A stretch of 64,000 nucleotides of DNA from Campylobacter estrildidarum (lineage in GTDB: Bacteria; Campylobacterota; Campylobacteria; Campylobacterales; Campylobacteraceae). The notes beneath the pieces were generated by a model. It did no database searches. It saw only the letters and a list, made by a program, of their open reading frames with translations, and was not told the origin of the DNA. The DNA is taken from contig NZ_NXLZ01000008.1 in the NCBI RefSeq assembly GCF_005406205.1, forward strand, positions 1 through 64,000. Direction: 5' to 3'. Both the position numbers and the translations under genes were made by a program. Each line of letters starts with the position of its first letter. Within the stretch, counting starts at the first letter, position 1. This document shows positions 54,118 through 63,697 of this stretch, in pieces.

Positions 54118-55335
54118 CTAAAGCTCCTTGTGAAAAAATTTCTTTAATAAAAAAATACAAAATAAGGAGCATAAACCTACAAATAAAAAATAAAATCCCA
54201 AATATTTTTTATACAAAAAATCAATCATAAAAGGTGTCAAAAAAGCTAATATGGCATATGAAATATTATAAGCAAAGCTCAAACCACTAAATCTAAGCTC
54301 ACTTTTGAAAATTTGAGTCATAAAAACTGGAGCAAACGTAATGATACCTTGCGAAAAACAAACAATGAAAAAATACCGTTGTTGATTATAAAAACTAAAA
54401 AAGATTCCAAAAATCATAAATAAAATACTAAATAGAGTGCAAATTTTATAACTTCCCCATTTGCTAGCCAAAACTCCTTGAATAAAGGATCCAAGAACTA
54501 CAGCCAAAATACCAAAATTTTGCATCCATAAGGCTTCTTTAGTATTCATATGTAAAAGTTCTTTAAAATGCATAGGCAAAATCATCAAAGTTGCCACTCC
54601 GCTTGTTAGAACTATAGTCATTAAAAAACAAATAAACATACTCATTTTATGCGTTTTTAACGCTTCTTGTAAAGGAAATTTTAAAAGTTTTTTTTGCACT
54701 TGTAATCTTAAAAATTCCGGAGTTTCATTTATCTTTTTTCTTAAAAATAAAACAAAAATTCCAAATATTCCACTTAAAATAAAAGGAAATCTCCACGCAT
54801 ACTGCTCTATTTGATCTTTAGAAAAATATGCATCTAAAATCAAAGTTGTAAAGCTTGCAAGCAATAAACCCGAAGTTAAAGTAGCAGAGGCAAAACCAAG
54901 TACAAATGGAATTTGACGCCCTTTTGCAAATTCGCTAATATACACCCAAGATCCACTCACTTCAGCTCCTATGGCTAAACCTTGAAAAATACGAATTAAA
55001 AACAAAACAAAAGTGGAATATAAACCTATTTTCTCATAAGTTGGTAAAAAGGCTAAAATTAAATTGGGTATAACCATAAGAAATATAGATAAATAAAAAG
55101 CATTTTTACGCCCATATTTATCTCCAAAATGTGCCATAACTATAGCACCAAATGGACGTGCTAAATATGCTGCTCCAAATGCTATGTAAGAGTTTATTTG
55201 AGTCCAAAAAAAGTCATTTTGTGGAAAAAAAATTTTAGAAAAAACACCTAAAAAAAATACAAAAAGAACAAAGTCGTAAAATTCTAATATACCTCCCAAA
55301 GACGCATAAATAATATTTTTGTATTTTTTTTGCAT
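54118..55335 (-). CDS. cjaB: MFS transporter CjaB (MHS subfamily)
   Basis: A 405-residue 12-span transporter of the metabolite:H+ symporter type, with LARPFGAIVMAHFGDKYGRK between spans 2 and 3 and LFLIRIFQGLAIGAEVSGSW in span 4. The start at 55335 is chosen over a TTG at 55347, which lies in the terminator stem. Known as CjaB next to cjaA; the substrate is not settled. An intergenic hairpin separates it from cjaA. Confidence 0.9.
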   Translation of the reverse strand: MQKKYKNIIYASLGGILEFYDFVLFVFFLGVFSKIFFPQNDFFWTQINSYIAFGAAYLARPFGAIVMAHFGDKYGRKNAFYLSIFLMVIPNLILAFLPTYEKIGLYSTFVLFLIRIFQGLAIGAEVSGSWVYISEFAKGRQIPFVLGFASATLTSGLLLASFTTLILDAYFSKDQIEQYAWRFPFILSGIFGIFVLFLRKKINETPEFLRLQVQKKLLKFPLQEALKTHKMSMFICFLMTIVLTSGVATLMILPMHFKELLHMNTKEALWMQNFGILAVVLGSFIQGVLASKWGSYKICTLFSILFMIFGIFFSFYNQQRYFFIVCFSQGIITFAPVFMTQIFKSELRFSGLSFAYNISYAILAFLTPFMIDFLYKKYLGFYFLFVGLCSLFCIFLLKKFFHKEL

Positions 55336-55343
55336 ATTTTTAT

Positions 55344-55368
55344 ACAATAAAGGAAAAACCTTTATTGT
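55344..55368 (-). terminator. Hairpin between cjaA and cjaB
   Basis: ACAATAAAGG (55344-55353) and CCTTTATTGT (55359-55368) form a perfect 10-bp stem with a 5-base loop. It covers the cjaA stop codon and ends 9 bases before the cjaB start, so it may attenuate read-through into cjaB. Confidence 0.6.
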
Positions 55369-56198
55369 ATCTTACCGCCTTCAATAACTACATCATCAGC
55401 TTGAATATCATCGCCAAAATGCTGTTTTAAGGTTTCATCATAGGCTTTATGAAAAAAATGTTCCTCGCCTAGCTTGATAATTAAATTATCAATAAATTCC
55501 TTAAGTTCCTTGTCTCCTTTTTTAACTGCAGGAGCTATTACATCTTTATTTCCTAACTCTTTGATTGCCATTGTAAATTGAGGATGATCTTTTACCCAAG
55601 CAAAAAGTAAAGTATTATCGTGACTTAACGCATCACCTCTTTTGTCTATTAAAGCTGCAAAAGTTTCTGTATTTTGATCGTATTTTAGAGTTTTTATATC
55701 AGGATAATTTTTTGTAAAATACGCATCTGCTGTTGTTCCCTTATTTATAAGTAAGATTTTATCCTTTAAATTTTCTATATTATGAATAGTACTGTCCTTT
55801 GGTGTAACAACCCCTAAAGCCACTTTCATATAAGGCAAACAAAAATCCACCTGCTCTGCTCTTTCTAGAGTTTGAGTAAAATTAGCCAAAATAATATCAA
55901 CCTTGTTTGATTTTAAAAATTCTACTCTATTAGCAGCCTCAACAAGCACAAATTGAACCTTATTTTCATCTCCTAAAAGTTCTTTTGCTATGCGTCTAGC
56001 TAAATAAACATCATAACCTTGATTTTTGCCTTTTTCATCTACATAACCAAAAGGAGGCTTATCGCCAAAAACACCTATTCTTACTACTCCATTTTGCTTT
56101 ATTTTTTCAAGTGAATTTATATAATTTGAATTTTCCCCACAAGCACTTAAAAATATAGCTACTATAGTAGCAAAAAAGCTTAAAAATATATTTTTCAT
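55362..56198 (-). CDS. cjaA: Cysteine-binding lipoprotein CjaA (ABC solute-binding protein)
   Basis: A 278-residue family 3 solute-binding lipoprotein: signal with lipobox FLSACGEN (Cys about 20), then GVVRIGVFGDKPPFGYVDEK and NKVDIILANFTQTLERAEQV. In C. jejuni CjaA is a known surface antigen that binds cysteine. The -10 TATAAT on the minus strand (56246-56241) gives it its own promoter. Confidence 0.95.
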   Translation of the reverse strand: MKNIFLSFFATIVAIFLSACGENSNYINSLEKIKQNGVVRIGVFGDKPPFGYVDEKGKNQGYDVYLARRIAKELLGDENKVQFVLVEAANRVEFLKSNKVDIILANFTQTLERAEQVDFCLPYMKVALGVVTPKDSTIHNIENLKDKILLINKGTTADAYFTKNYPDIKTLKYDQNTETFAALIDKRGDALSHDNTLLFAWVKDHPQFTMAIKELGNKDVIAPAVKKGDKELKEFIDNLIIKLGEEHFFHKAYDETLKQHFGDDIQADDVVIEGGKIQ

Positions 56199-56302
56199 TT
56201 TATCCTTTCTTTAATCATTTTTAAAAATTTTAAGAAAGGTATTATACTTAAAAATTTTTATTTTTTATTCTGTTTTTTGTATAAAATCAAAAAGTTTCTT
56301 GT

Positions 56303-56308
56303 TATAAT
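56303..56308 (+). promoter_or_regulatory. -10 box (TATAAT) of jlpA
   Basis: TATAAT in the context GTTATAATTTTC, 32 bases before the jlpA start, with upstream T-rich sequence. The divergent cjaA -10 lies at 56241-56246, so the two surface genes share one intergenic promoter region. Confidence 0.5.
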
Positions 56309-56340
56309 TTTCTTTATTAAAAAATTATTAAGGGATGTTT

Positions 56341-57411
56341 ATGAAAAAAAATCTCATACTTAGTGCAAGTTTAATTTTCTTTACAGCATGTAGTAGTAAT
56401 TCACTAGATCAATCCATCACAAAAAAATTTGAAAATGCTTTAAATGCACAAATTCGAGAAGAACAAAACTCATCTGAAATTAATCTGAATTTCAATGATT
56501 TTAAATGTCAAAACGATGGTAATTTTATAAAATGCATGAGTCCCAATTTAGAAGTTTTTAATCCTGAAAATCATAAAAAAATATTTGGAATTGAAAATGT
56601 AGAATATAAATCTAATGTAATTTATACAGGAGATAAAAAAGGCCTAATTTCCTTTCGAGAATTATTAAATTTTTTGTTTTCTAAAAATGAAAAATTACAA
56701 GATGAAGTCACTTTTAAAAACATAAAACTCGGTGATGAAACGATTAGTGAGTTAGATAAAATAAATTTAAATAAAAATCAAAAAATCAATGATTATCTTA
56801 AAGAATTAATCTCTAATCCTTTTACAATATCATTTAAAAATTTAAACACCAAAAAGAATAGTGAAAATAATAATTATCTTTCTAGCATAAATATCCAAAG
56901 CAATGATCAACTCAATCTAAATCTTAGCGCTAATATAGATTATAAGCTTGAATTATTAGATATACTAGATTCTTATGGCTTTAAATATGATATAGATTCA
57001 ATTTCGGTTAAAAATGTCGATGAAAATAATACAAATAAAATCGATCCAGATTCTACACTCTCTCAAATATTAGACAATATTACCATTCATGATGCAAAAC
57101 TCACATTTTCTTTAGATACTAAAGAGGTTTTTAAAGATTATATTGAAATGGCTAATTCTATGCTTAAAATAGCTAAAGAAAACAGTAAAGATGAAAAACA
57201 AACTTTAGTCATAGATAAAGCCCTAAAAGCACTTGAAAAAATTACTCAAAATCCAACCTATAAACTCAATATAGAAGTATTTTTTAAAGATGCTCCTTTA
57301 AGTGTATATTCTAAGGAAAAGGAAAAAGTTATAGAAAAATTAACTATTAATGGCGAAGATTTCACTGAAGTTGTTTCTATTCTTGGTGATTCTTATATGC
57401 CGCTATATTAA
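56341..57411 (+). CDS. jlpA: JlpA-like surface lipoprotein, divergent
   Basis: A 356-residue lipoprotein with lipobox FFTACSSN (Cys about 18). The start at 56341 is chosen with AAGGGA upstream. JlpA is a known C. jejuni adhesin at this position between cjaA and the Cj0984 homologue. The pattern NLNFNDFKCQNDGNFIKCMS is similar to the JlpA N-terminus as I remember it, but the rest looks clearly different and shorter than the usual 372 residues. The identity is mainly positional, so it may be a divergent allele or an exchanged paralogue. Confidence 0.75.
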   Translation: MKKNLILSASLIFFTACSSNSLDQSITKKFENALNAQIREEQNSSEINLNFNDFKCQNDGNFIKCMSPNLEVFNPENHKKIFGIENVEYKSNVIYTGDKKGLISFRELLNFLFSKNEKLQDEVTFKNIKLGDETISELDKINLNKNQKINDYLKELISNPFTISFKNLNTKKNSENNNYLSSINIQSNDQLNLNLSANIDYKLELLDILDSYGFKYDIDSISVKNVDENNTNKIDPDSTLSQILDNITIHDAKLTFSLDTKEVFKDYIEMANSMLKIAKENSKDEKQTLVIDKALKALEKITQNPTYKLNIEVFFKDAPLSVYSKEKEKVIEKLTINGEDFTEVVSILGDSYMPLY

Positions 57412-57433
57412 AATGGAGAAAAATCTCCATTTT
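57410..57433 (+). terminator. jlpA terminator
   Basis: AAAATGGAGA (57410-57419) and TCTCCATTTT (57424-57433) make a perfect 10-bp stem with a 4-base loop and a T-rich 3' arm, beginning at the jlpA stop codon. Confidence 0.7.
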
Positions 57434-57453
57434 AATGATCTAAAAGGATCATG

Positions 57454-58194
57454 ATGAAAATTTTATTCTCTCCAAGTGAAAGTAAAAATGAAAATTGCAC
57501 GCAAAATCCAATCAATGAAAATTCTTGCATCTTTAAAGAACTATTCACCTTTAGAATGCAGGTTCTAAGCAAGTATGAAGAATATACTCAACATTCTAGC
57601 TTAGAGGATTTAAAAGAACTTTTTGGTATCAAAAATGAAAACGAGATAAATAAATTCAAACACGATTTAAAAAAAGCATCTACACAAAGTGCTATAACGC
57701 TTTATAATGGCGTAAGCTATGAGTATTTGAATTTCAATTCTTTATCCCTTGAAAGTCAAAATTATATTCTAGAAAATACCCTTATATTTTCCAATCTTTT
57801 TGGAGTTGTAAAGGCTAGTGACGCTCTTCCTTTTTACAAATTTAAACAAGGTGCAAAACTTGGAAATTTTAATATAGAAAAATTTTACAAAGAACATTTT
57901 AGTGATACTTTAGATGAGTATTTGCAAAATGAAGAAATTCTTGATTTAAGAGCAGGATTTTATGATAAATTCTATACTCCTAAAAAGAAATTTTTTACCT
58001 ATAAATTTATAAAAAATGGAAAAATAGTGAGTCATTTTGCAAAAGCTTATAGGGGAATTTTGCTCGCTTTGTGTGCAAATATAAAAGCCAAAAACAATCA
58101 AGAAATATTAGACAATCTTCCTTCAAACCTTAAACTCAAAGAAATTCAAATCAAAGGTTTAAAAGAAGAAATTACACTTGAAATATTAAATTAG
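57454..58194 (+). CDS. yaaA: YaaA family (DUF328) peroxide-stress protein
   Basis: A 246-residue protein starting MKILFSPSESKNEN, with QSAITLYNGVSYEYLNF near residue 85 and the C-terminal GKIVSHFAKAYRGILLALCA. These are typical YaaA features. YaaA proteins lower free iron and DNA damage under peroxide stress in E. coli. The ATG at 57454 fits the AAAAGGA spacing better than the one at 57451. Homologue of Cj0984. Confidence 0.87.
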   Translation: MKILFSPSESKNENCTQNPINENSCIFKELFTFRMQVLSKYEEYTQHSSLEDLKELFGIKNENEINKFKHDLKKASTQSAITLYNGVSYEYLNFNSLSLESQNYILENTLIFSNLFGVVKASDALPFYKFKQGAKLGNFNIEKFYKEHFSDTLDEYLQNEEILDLRAGFYDKFYTPKKKFFTYKFIKNGKIVSHFAKAYRGILLALCANIKAKNNQEILDNLPSNLKLKEIQIKGLKEEITLEILN

Positions 58195-58198
58195 AATT

Positions 58199-59351
58199 CT
58201 ACTTAAGGTATTTTAAAACCAAGCTCGCATAATAGCTCGCTGCTCTAGGTAAAAGCTCATCATTAAACACATAATGAGAATTGTGTAAGTATATATCGTT
58301 TTCGTTTTCTAAAAACGCATAAGCACATTTTTTCATTTCACAAAAAAAATCCAAAATCTTCACTTCCCATTAAAGGCTGATGATTAAATTCACAATTTTC
58401 TTCACCAAAAATTTCTTTAGCAACTTCTGATGCAAATTCCACCGCTTCATCGTTATTGATAGTTATAGGAGCTATAACTTCTTTTGAAATTTTAATTTCT
58501 ATATCATTTGCATCCGCTATTCCCTGACAGATTTTACGAAGTTTTTCTTCAGTTAATTTTCTAATTTCATTATCAAGCGATCTAATACTAACTTTTAAAA
58601 TGGCATTATCTGGGATGATATTAAAAGCATGGCCCGAATTAAAAGCACCGATGCTTACAACGGCAGAATTTTGTGGAGCGACATTCCTAGATACTATACT
58701 TTGCAAAGCTATCACTAATAAAGAAGCCACATAAATAGGATCTTTAGTCTTTTCAGGGGCACTTCCATGCCCTCCTTTACCAATGACTTCTAAAGTGTAA
58801 CTATCAGAAGAAGCCATCATGGCACCTTTTTTTAAATAAAATTTCTTAGATGATCCAAAAGGCATATTATGCCATCCAAAGATAAAATCGCTATCAAATT
58901 TTTCAAATAATCCATCTTTTATCATTTCATTTGCACCGCCTAAACCCTCTTCAGCAGGTTGAAAATAAAGATTTAAAGTTCCATTGAAATCTTGATTTGC
59001 TAAATATTTTGCAGCGAGCAATAAAGAACTTGTATGTCCATCATGTCCGCAAGCGTGCATTACATTTTCTTTTTTACTTTTGTAATTTAAATCTGTGCAT
59101 TCTTGCATAGGTAAAGCATCCATATCCGCACGAAGTCCAATTTTTTTAGAGCTATTTCCTTTTTTAAGAACTCCAACGACACCTGTTTTTCCAATGCCTT
59201 CATAAACTTCATAACCCAATTCTTTTAATTTTTCAGCCACTAATTTTGCAGTTTGAATTTCATCAAATCCCAATTCTGGGTTTTCATGAATTTGATGACG
59301 AATTTTTATAAATTCATCTTTTAAATCTACAATTTCTGGTATTAATCTCAT
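58199..59351 (-). pseudogene. hipO: Hippuricase gene hipO with a 1-base frameshift near its end
   Basis: A M20D amidohydrolase: LRADMDALPMQECTDLNY, HACGHDGHTSSLLLAAKYL, FQPAEEGLGGANEM and GSAPEKTKD give the metal and substrate sites. The frame stops at 337 residues after GSEDFGFFL. A T8 run (A8 on the plus strand, 58342-58349) shifts the frame; with T7 the frame continues CEMKKCAYAF to LVLKYLK and a TAG at 58199, giving 383 residues, the normal HipO length. The lost part carries the last structural strands, so the protein is probably inactive. Last gene of the abgT-pepT-MFS-hipO operon. Confidence 0.93.
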
Positions 59352-59352
59352 T

Positions 59353-60576
59353 TCACCTTCCTCCTTCTACAAAATGATCTTTTTTAGGTAAGATAAATTG
59401 CGATACAATAGCCGAAATAAAAATTAAAGTAAAAATATAAATAAAACCCAAAGTAAAACTATGAGTTTTATCAACACTAAGCGATACAAGCTCAAGATTT
59501 AAAGCCAAAAGTATAAAAGTGACACTCCAAAAAGTACTCATAATATATGCGCTACGCTGTGGATTTGCATCTTTTAATTCTGAAGGAAGATTAAAGAAAA
59601 AAGGCCACCATAAAGAAAAAAATAAACCTGATAAAATAGCAAAAATTCGTATCATAATTAATTTATCTAGAAAAAGCATACAAATTCCACTTATAAGCAT
59701 ACACAAGCTTCCCGTCAAAAGCATTATTTTAAAAGAATAACCTCTTCTTTTAAAATAAAGTCCTATAAAAGGTCCAAATATCATAGCAAAATTGGCTAAA
59801 GCTGGAATTTCTTTTTTAGCAATGTCGGCTAATTCTTTAGTAAAACCGGCATACTCTGCATAAAATGTAGGTAAAAAAGTAAAAATAGAATTTAAAAATA
59901 AAACAGGACCTATATAGAAGATAATCATACCCCAAGTTAGACGAGACTTAAGGGCAGATAAGTATTCTTTTTTATCAGTTTTTTCTTGTTTTCTATCCGT
60001 TTTTTCATCTTTCCCTATAAAAATCCAAAGAACTATTAAAGCTAAATTAATCCAAGCATAAAAAGATAAAGAATAACGCCAATTTCCGAAATAATTTGAA
60101 ATACTTTCAGCAAAAAGAAGTGCAATGATATAACCAACTATATTTGAATTAGTATTAATACTGATCATAAAATGCAAACTTTTCTTTTCAAACCATTGTT
60201 GGGTAATAGGCACCAAACATACCAACGCACAAGCGGATCCAAGTCCCATCAAAAAACGTATTGCTAAAATTGCAAAATAACTTTCCACAAAAGTCAAAAA
60301 TATACCTGAACTGATCAAAAGACAACCTAAAAAATATCCCTTCTTAAGTCCAAATTTATAAACTAAAAAAGCTGTAAAAGAGGCTCCAAAAACTTTTGCA
60401 ATAATAATAATACTTGTGATTAAAGTTGCTTGCTGATTATCTAAACCCAAATCCACCTTTATAAGAGGCATCAAAGATCCTGTAGAAGCCCAAGATGCAC
60501 TACAAGCAGCATAAACGCTAAATATAATAAAAGAAACTCCGATACGTTGCAAATTAAATAAAAATGAATTTTGCAT
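59353..60576 (-). CDS. MFS transporter (Cj0987c homologue)
   Basis: A 407-residue protein with 12 predicted spans and a typical loop after span 6 rich in Lys/Asp. Motifs such as IRFLMGLGSACALVCLVPITQQW resemble nitrate/organic-anion MFS carriers, but the substrate is unknown. It lies between pepT and hipO (1-base gap to hipO), so transport of peptides or N-acyl amino acids is a reasonable inference. Confidence 0.88.
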   Translation of the reverse strand: MQNSFLFNLQRIGVSFIIFSVYAACSASWASTGSLMPLIKVDLGLDNQQATLITSIIIIAKVFGASFTAFLVYKFGLKKGYFLGCLLISSGIFLTFVESYFAILAIRFLMGLGSACALVCLVPITQQWFEKKSLHFMISINTNSNIVGYIIALLFAESISNYFGNWRYSLSFYAWINLALIVLWIFIGKDEKTDRKQEKTDKKEYLSALKSRLTWGMIIFYIGPVLFLNSIFTFLPTFYAEYAGFTKELADIAKKEIPALANFAMIFGPFIGLYFKRRGYSFKIMLLTGSLCMLISGICMLFLDKLIMIRIFAILSGLFFSLWWPFFFNLPSELKDANPQRSAYIMSTFWSVTFILLALNLELVSLSVDKTHSFTLGFIYIFTLIFISAIVSQFILPKKDHFVEGGR

Positions 60577-60606
60577 TATAATCCTTTAAAATATAAATTA
60601 CATTTC

Positions 60607-61827
60607 TTATACAATTTCTACTATATTTTTAGCTACTTCAAAACTTCTATAAAAAGATTTAAGTGGTAAAAACTCAAATGCTGAGTGAAAATTATGTGCC
60701 CCTGTAAAAAAATTTGGCACAAATAATCCTTTAAGTGCTAAAGCACTTCCATCAGTTCCTCCTCGCATAGGAAAGGTTTTTGGTTTGATATCGCATACAC
60801 AAAAAGCTTGTTCAAGAACTTCTAAAGCGATTTTATTGTTTTCATTTATACTATCTTTTAAATTAGAATAAGTGTCTTCAATTTTTAAAGAAATCTTTGC
60901 TCTTTCATAACGTTTTTGCATAAATTCTACCACCTCTTTAATATAAGCTTTTTTCTTTTCATACTTTTCTTTGTTGTGATCTCTTATATTTAAAAGTAAA
61001 TTAGCACTGATCTGATTAGAATGAAATTCTTGCACCCAAATATAACCTTCATCATTTTCTGTATTTTCTGGAGTTTGCAACCTATCAAAACAATTAGCTA
61101 TATCTATTCCTATTAAAGTAGGATTTAAAAGCACTCCTTTAGCACTCATAGGATGAGCACTAATACCTTGTATTTCTATAAAAGCCGATCCTGCATTAAA
61201 GGTTTCAAAGACCAATTCTCCGAGTTCGCAGCAATCAATCGTAAAAGCAAATTCAGGATTAAAATGCTTTAAATCCAACATTTTAGATCCCCTAAGCCCT
61301 ATTTCTTCATCAGGAACAAAGCTTACATAAATATCTCCATGTTCACATTTTTCTTCAACTAGATACTGAAGTAAAGTCATAATAGTTGCAATTGCTGCTT
61401 TATTATCGGCACCCAAAACACTAGTTCCATCTGAAAAAATAATCTCTTCATTTATATATTTTAAAAGTTCAGGATGCTCTTTAGGATCGCATATGATATT
61501 TTTTTCTTTATTTAAACATAAAGCTTTGCCTTCAAATTTTAAAATTTGAGGTTTTACAATATCGCTAAGACCTACATCTACTGTATCTAAGTGAGCGCAA
61601 AATCCTATACTTTTTTTATTGGAATTGCCTTTTAACTTTGCAGTCAATATAGCATTATCCTGCAATAAAATATCATTTAAGCCTAATTTTTCAAGTTCTT
61701 TTTTTAATAAAAGCGCTAAGTCATATTGTCCTTTAGAGCTTGGCAAAGTTTGCACTTTAGCATTGCTTTGAGAAGGTATGGCTAGATACCTAAAAAAATT
61801 GTTAATTTGAATTTGTTTATAATCCAT
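60607..61827 (-). CDS. pepT: Peptidase T (tripeptidase)
   Basis: A 406-residue M20B peptidase: GFCAHLDTVDVG, SVLGADNKAAIATIMTLLQ, SFVPDEEIGLRGSKML and ISAHPMSAKGVLLNPT are PepT-like. It removes N-terminal residues from tripeptides. It starts 2 bases after the transporter gene end, with AAAGGATAAGA upstream. From memory NCTC 11168 has only remnants here; this strain keeps the full gene. Confidence 0.92.
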   Translation of the reverse strand: MDYKQIQINNFFRYLAIPSQSNAKVQTLPSSKGQYDLALLLKKELEKLGLNDILLQDNAILTAKLKGNSNKKSIGFCAHLDTVDVGLSDIVKPQILKFEGKALCLNKEKNIICDPKEHPELLKYINEEIIFSDGTSVLGADNKAAIATIMTLLQYLVEEKCEHGDIYVSFVPDEEIGLRGSKMLDLKHFNPEFAFTIDCCELGELVFETFNAGSAFIEIQGISAHPMSAKGVLLNPTLIGIDIANCFDRLQTPENTENDEGYIWVQEFHSNQISANLLLNIRDHNKEKYEKKKAYIKEVVEFMQKRYERAKISLKIEDTYSNLKDSINENNKIALEVLEQAFCVCDIKPKTFPMRGGTDGSALALKGLFVPNFFTGAHNFHSAFEFLPLKSFYRSFEVAKNIVEIV

Positions 61828-61829
61828 TC

Positions 61830-63356
61830 TTATCCTTTCATAATATAATTATAAGAGCTTTCAAAACCTAGCGGAATATCAAGCATCCAAAACAGATATA
61901 AAGTCAAAGTTAAAGCTATCATCAAAGCTATACTATAAGGTATCATAATAGAACAAAGAGTTCCAACTCCAGTTTGAGAACTATATTTTCTACAATACAT
62001 AATAATAAGTGGATAAAAAGGAAATAATGGAGTCATGACATTGATCGCACTATCACTAACTCTAAAAGCAGCTTGAGTTAATTCAGGAGCAATTCCTAAA
62101 AGCATCAACATAGGCACAAAAATAGGAGCTAAAACTGCCCATTTTGAAGTAGCAGATGTCACAAACAAATTTAAAAATCCTGTGAAAACAATAATTCCAA
62201 AAATTGTTATACCGCTTGGTAAAGCTAAAGATTTTAACAATTCTGCTCCGCTAACTGCAAGAAGTTTAGATAAATTAGATTCGTTAAATACATACAAAAA
62301 TTGCCCACAAATAAAACAAAATACCATAAAATTTATCAAAGGCTTTAAGGCATCACTCATTGCTTCCATAACTTGACCTAAATTTTGAAATTTTTTAGAT
62401 ACCTTGCCAAAAACAAACCCTGGAATAGCAAAAAAGAAAAACAAAAATGCAACAAGCCCTTTCATTAAAATAGCATCTTTTTCGCTTAAACTTCCATGCG
62501 GACCTCTCAATAAAGACTCATCAGGATATGCTAAAATAACCAATATAACTAACATTATAATTAAAGTTGCTATAGCAAATACAAATCCTTTATTTTCATC
62601 TTGAGTAATACAATCTTTGGAAAAATCTTCATAATTTTGATCTATAGGTAAATATTTTTTCAAATAAGGTTCTACAATTTTTTCACACACAAACCAGCAA
62701 AATAAAATAACACTTATTGTTCCAGCTAAAGAAACAAAATAATTACACAGAACATTAATATTGACACTAGGATCAATAATATGAGCAGCTTTTTCCGTAA
62801 AACTTTGCATAATAGGATCAATAACTGATGGGGTAAAACTTGCCGAAAATCCTCCGGCTAATCCAGCAAAAGCTGTAGCTATACCCGCAACAGGATGCTT
62901 TCTAGCAGATATAAAAAGCATAGCCACTACGGGCATTAAAAATACATAGGCACCATCTCCTATAATATGACTTGCAACTGAAATGACTAAAACAACAGGC
63001 ACAACAGCTTTTTGTGGAATAATTAAAGAAAGCTTAATCAAAGCAACTCGTAAAAACCCACTTTGCTCGACTATTCCTATTCCTAAAGCAACCACCAAGG
63101 TAATTGCTAGAGGAGGAAAATTGATAAAATTAGTGATCATTTTACTAAGTAATTCTAAAAAATTACCTAAGGATAAAAAATTTTTAACTATTATTTGTTC
63201 GCTACTTCCATCAGATCTTATTAAAAAATAATCAAAATCAAAAAAAGATAGAAAAAAAGATATAATCAAAACAAGTAAAAACGCATAAAAGAAAAGTATG
63301 GTTACATCAGGAATTTTATTGCCAATTTTTTCTATGTTTTTTAAAAAAATATTCAC
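61830..63356 (-). CDS. AbgT-family transporter
   Basis: A 508-residue membrane protein with about 12 spans, of the AbgT family (aminobenzoyl-glutamate or antimetabolite carriers). Marks are LVVALGIGIVEQSGFLRVAL, HIIGDGAYVFLMPVVAMLF and the near C-terminal TSATSKWAVLAPIFVPMLM. The start is GTG 63356 behind GGAGG with 7-base spacing; a TTG three bases earlier is less likely. First gene of a four-gene operon with pepT, MFS and hipO, so imported N-acyl-glutamate or dipeptide-like compounds are plausible substrates. Confidence 0.9.
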   Translation of the reverse strand: MNIFLKNIEKIGNKIPDVTILFFYAFLLVLIISFFLSFFDFDYFLIRSDGSSEQIIVKNFLSLGNFLELLSKMITNFINFPPLAITLVVALGIGIVEQSGFLRVALIKLSLIIPQKAVVPVVLVISVASHIIGDGAYVFLMPVVAMLFISARKHPVAGIATAFAGLAGGFSASFTPSVIDPIMQSFTEKAAHIIDPSVNINVLCNYFVSLAGTISVILFCWFVCEKIVEPYLKKYLPIDQNYEDFSKDCITQDENKGFVFAIATLIIMLVILVILAYPDESLLRGPHGSLSEKDAILMKGLVAFLFFFFAIPGFVFGKVSKKFQNLGQVMEAMSDALKPLINFMVFCFICGQFLYVFNESNLSKLLAVSGAELLKSLALPSGITIFGIIVFTGFLNLFVTSATSKWAVLAPIFVPMLMLLGIAPELTQAAFRVSDSAINVMTPLFPFYPLIIMYCRKYSSQTGVGTLCSIMIPYSIALMIALTLTLYLFWMLDIPLGFESSYNYIMKG

Positions 63357-63489
63357 CAAAAATCCTCCGAATTTTATAAAATTAAATAATAAGTATTTTT
63401 AATTTTAGCTTAAAAATATATCTTTATTAAAAAAATCATTATTTTTTTAAGAAAAATGTTATAGTATTACACAAAAAAAGGAGATAAGG

Positions 63490-63696
63490 ATGCAACATTT
63501 ATTATTTGTATTTTTAATCATTATTTTTTTATTTGCAATTTTTATTGTTATTACGCGTTATGAAAAAAAGATCAAGCTCTTAAATCAAAACATTCAAAAT
63601 ATAAAAGATGACATTGTGGAACTTAAAGAAGCAACTAAAAAAAATCGATCCTTAATTGAAAAAAATAAATCCAATATAGAAAATATATTAAAATAA
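63490..63696 (+). CDS. Small membrane-anchored coiled-coil protein (Cj0989 homologue)
   Basis: A 68-residue protein with one N-terminal membrane span (LLFVFLIIIFLFAIFIVI) and a C-terminal coiled coil with heptad spacing (KIKLLNQNIQNIKDDIVELK). Strong AAAAGGAG Shine-Dalgarno. No function known. It is convergent with the next gene with 1 base between them. Confidence 0.8.
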   Translation: MQHLLFVFLIIIFLFAIFIVITRYEKKIKLLNQNIQNIKDDIVELKEATKKNRSLIEKNKSNIENILK

Positions 63697-63697
63697 T

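Noticed and set aside
58338-59351. hipO as a functional shorter 337-residue enzyme
   Set aside because: Removing one T from the T8 run restores exactly the known 383-residue frame with a natural C-terminus, so the short form is a frameshift product.
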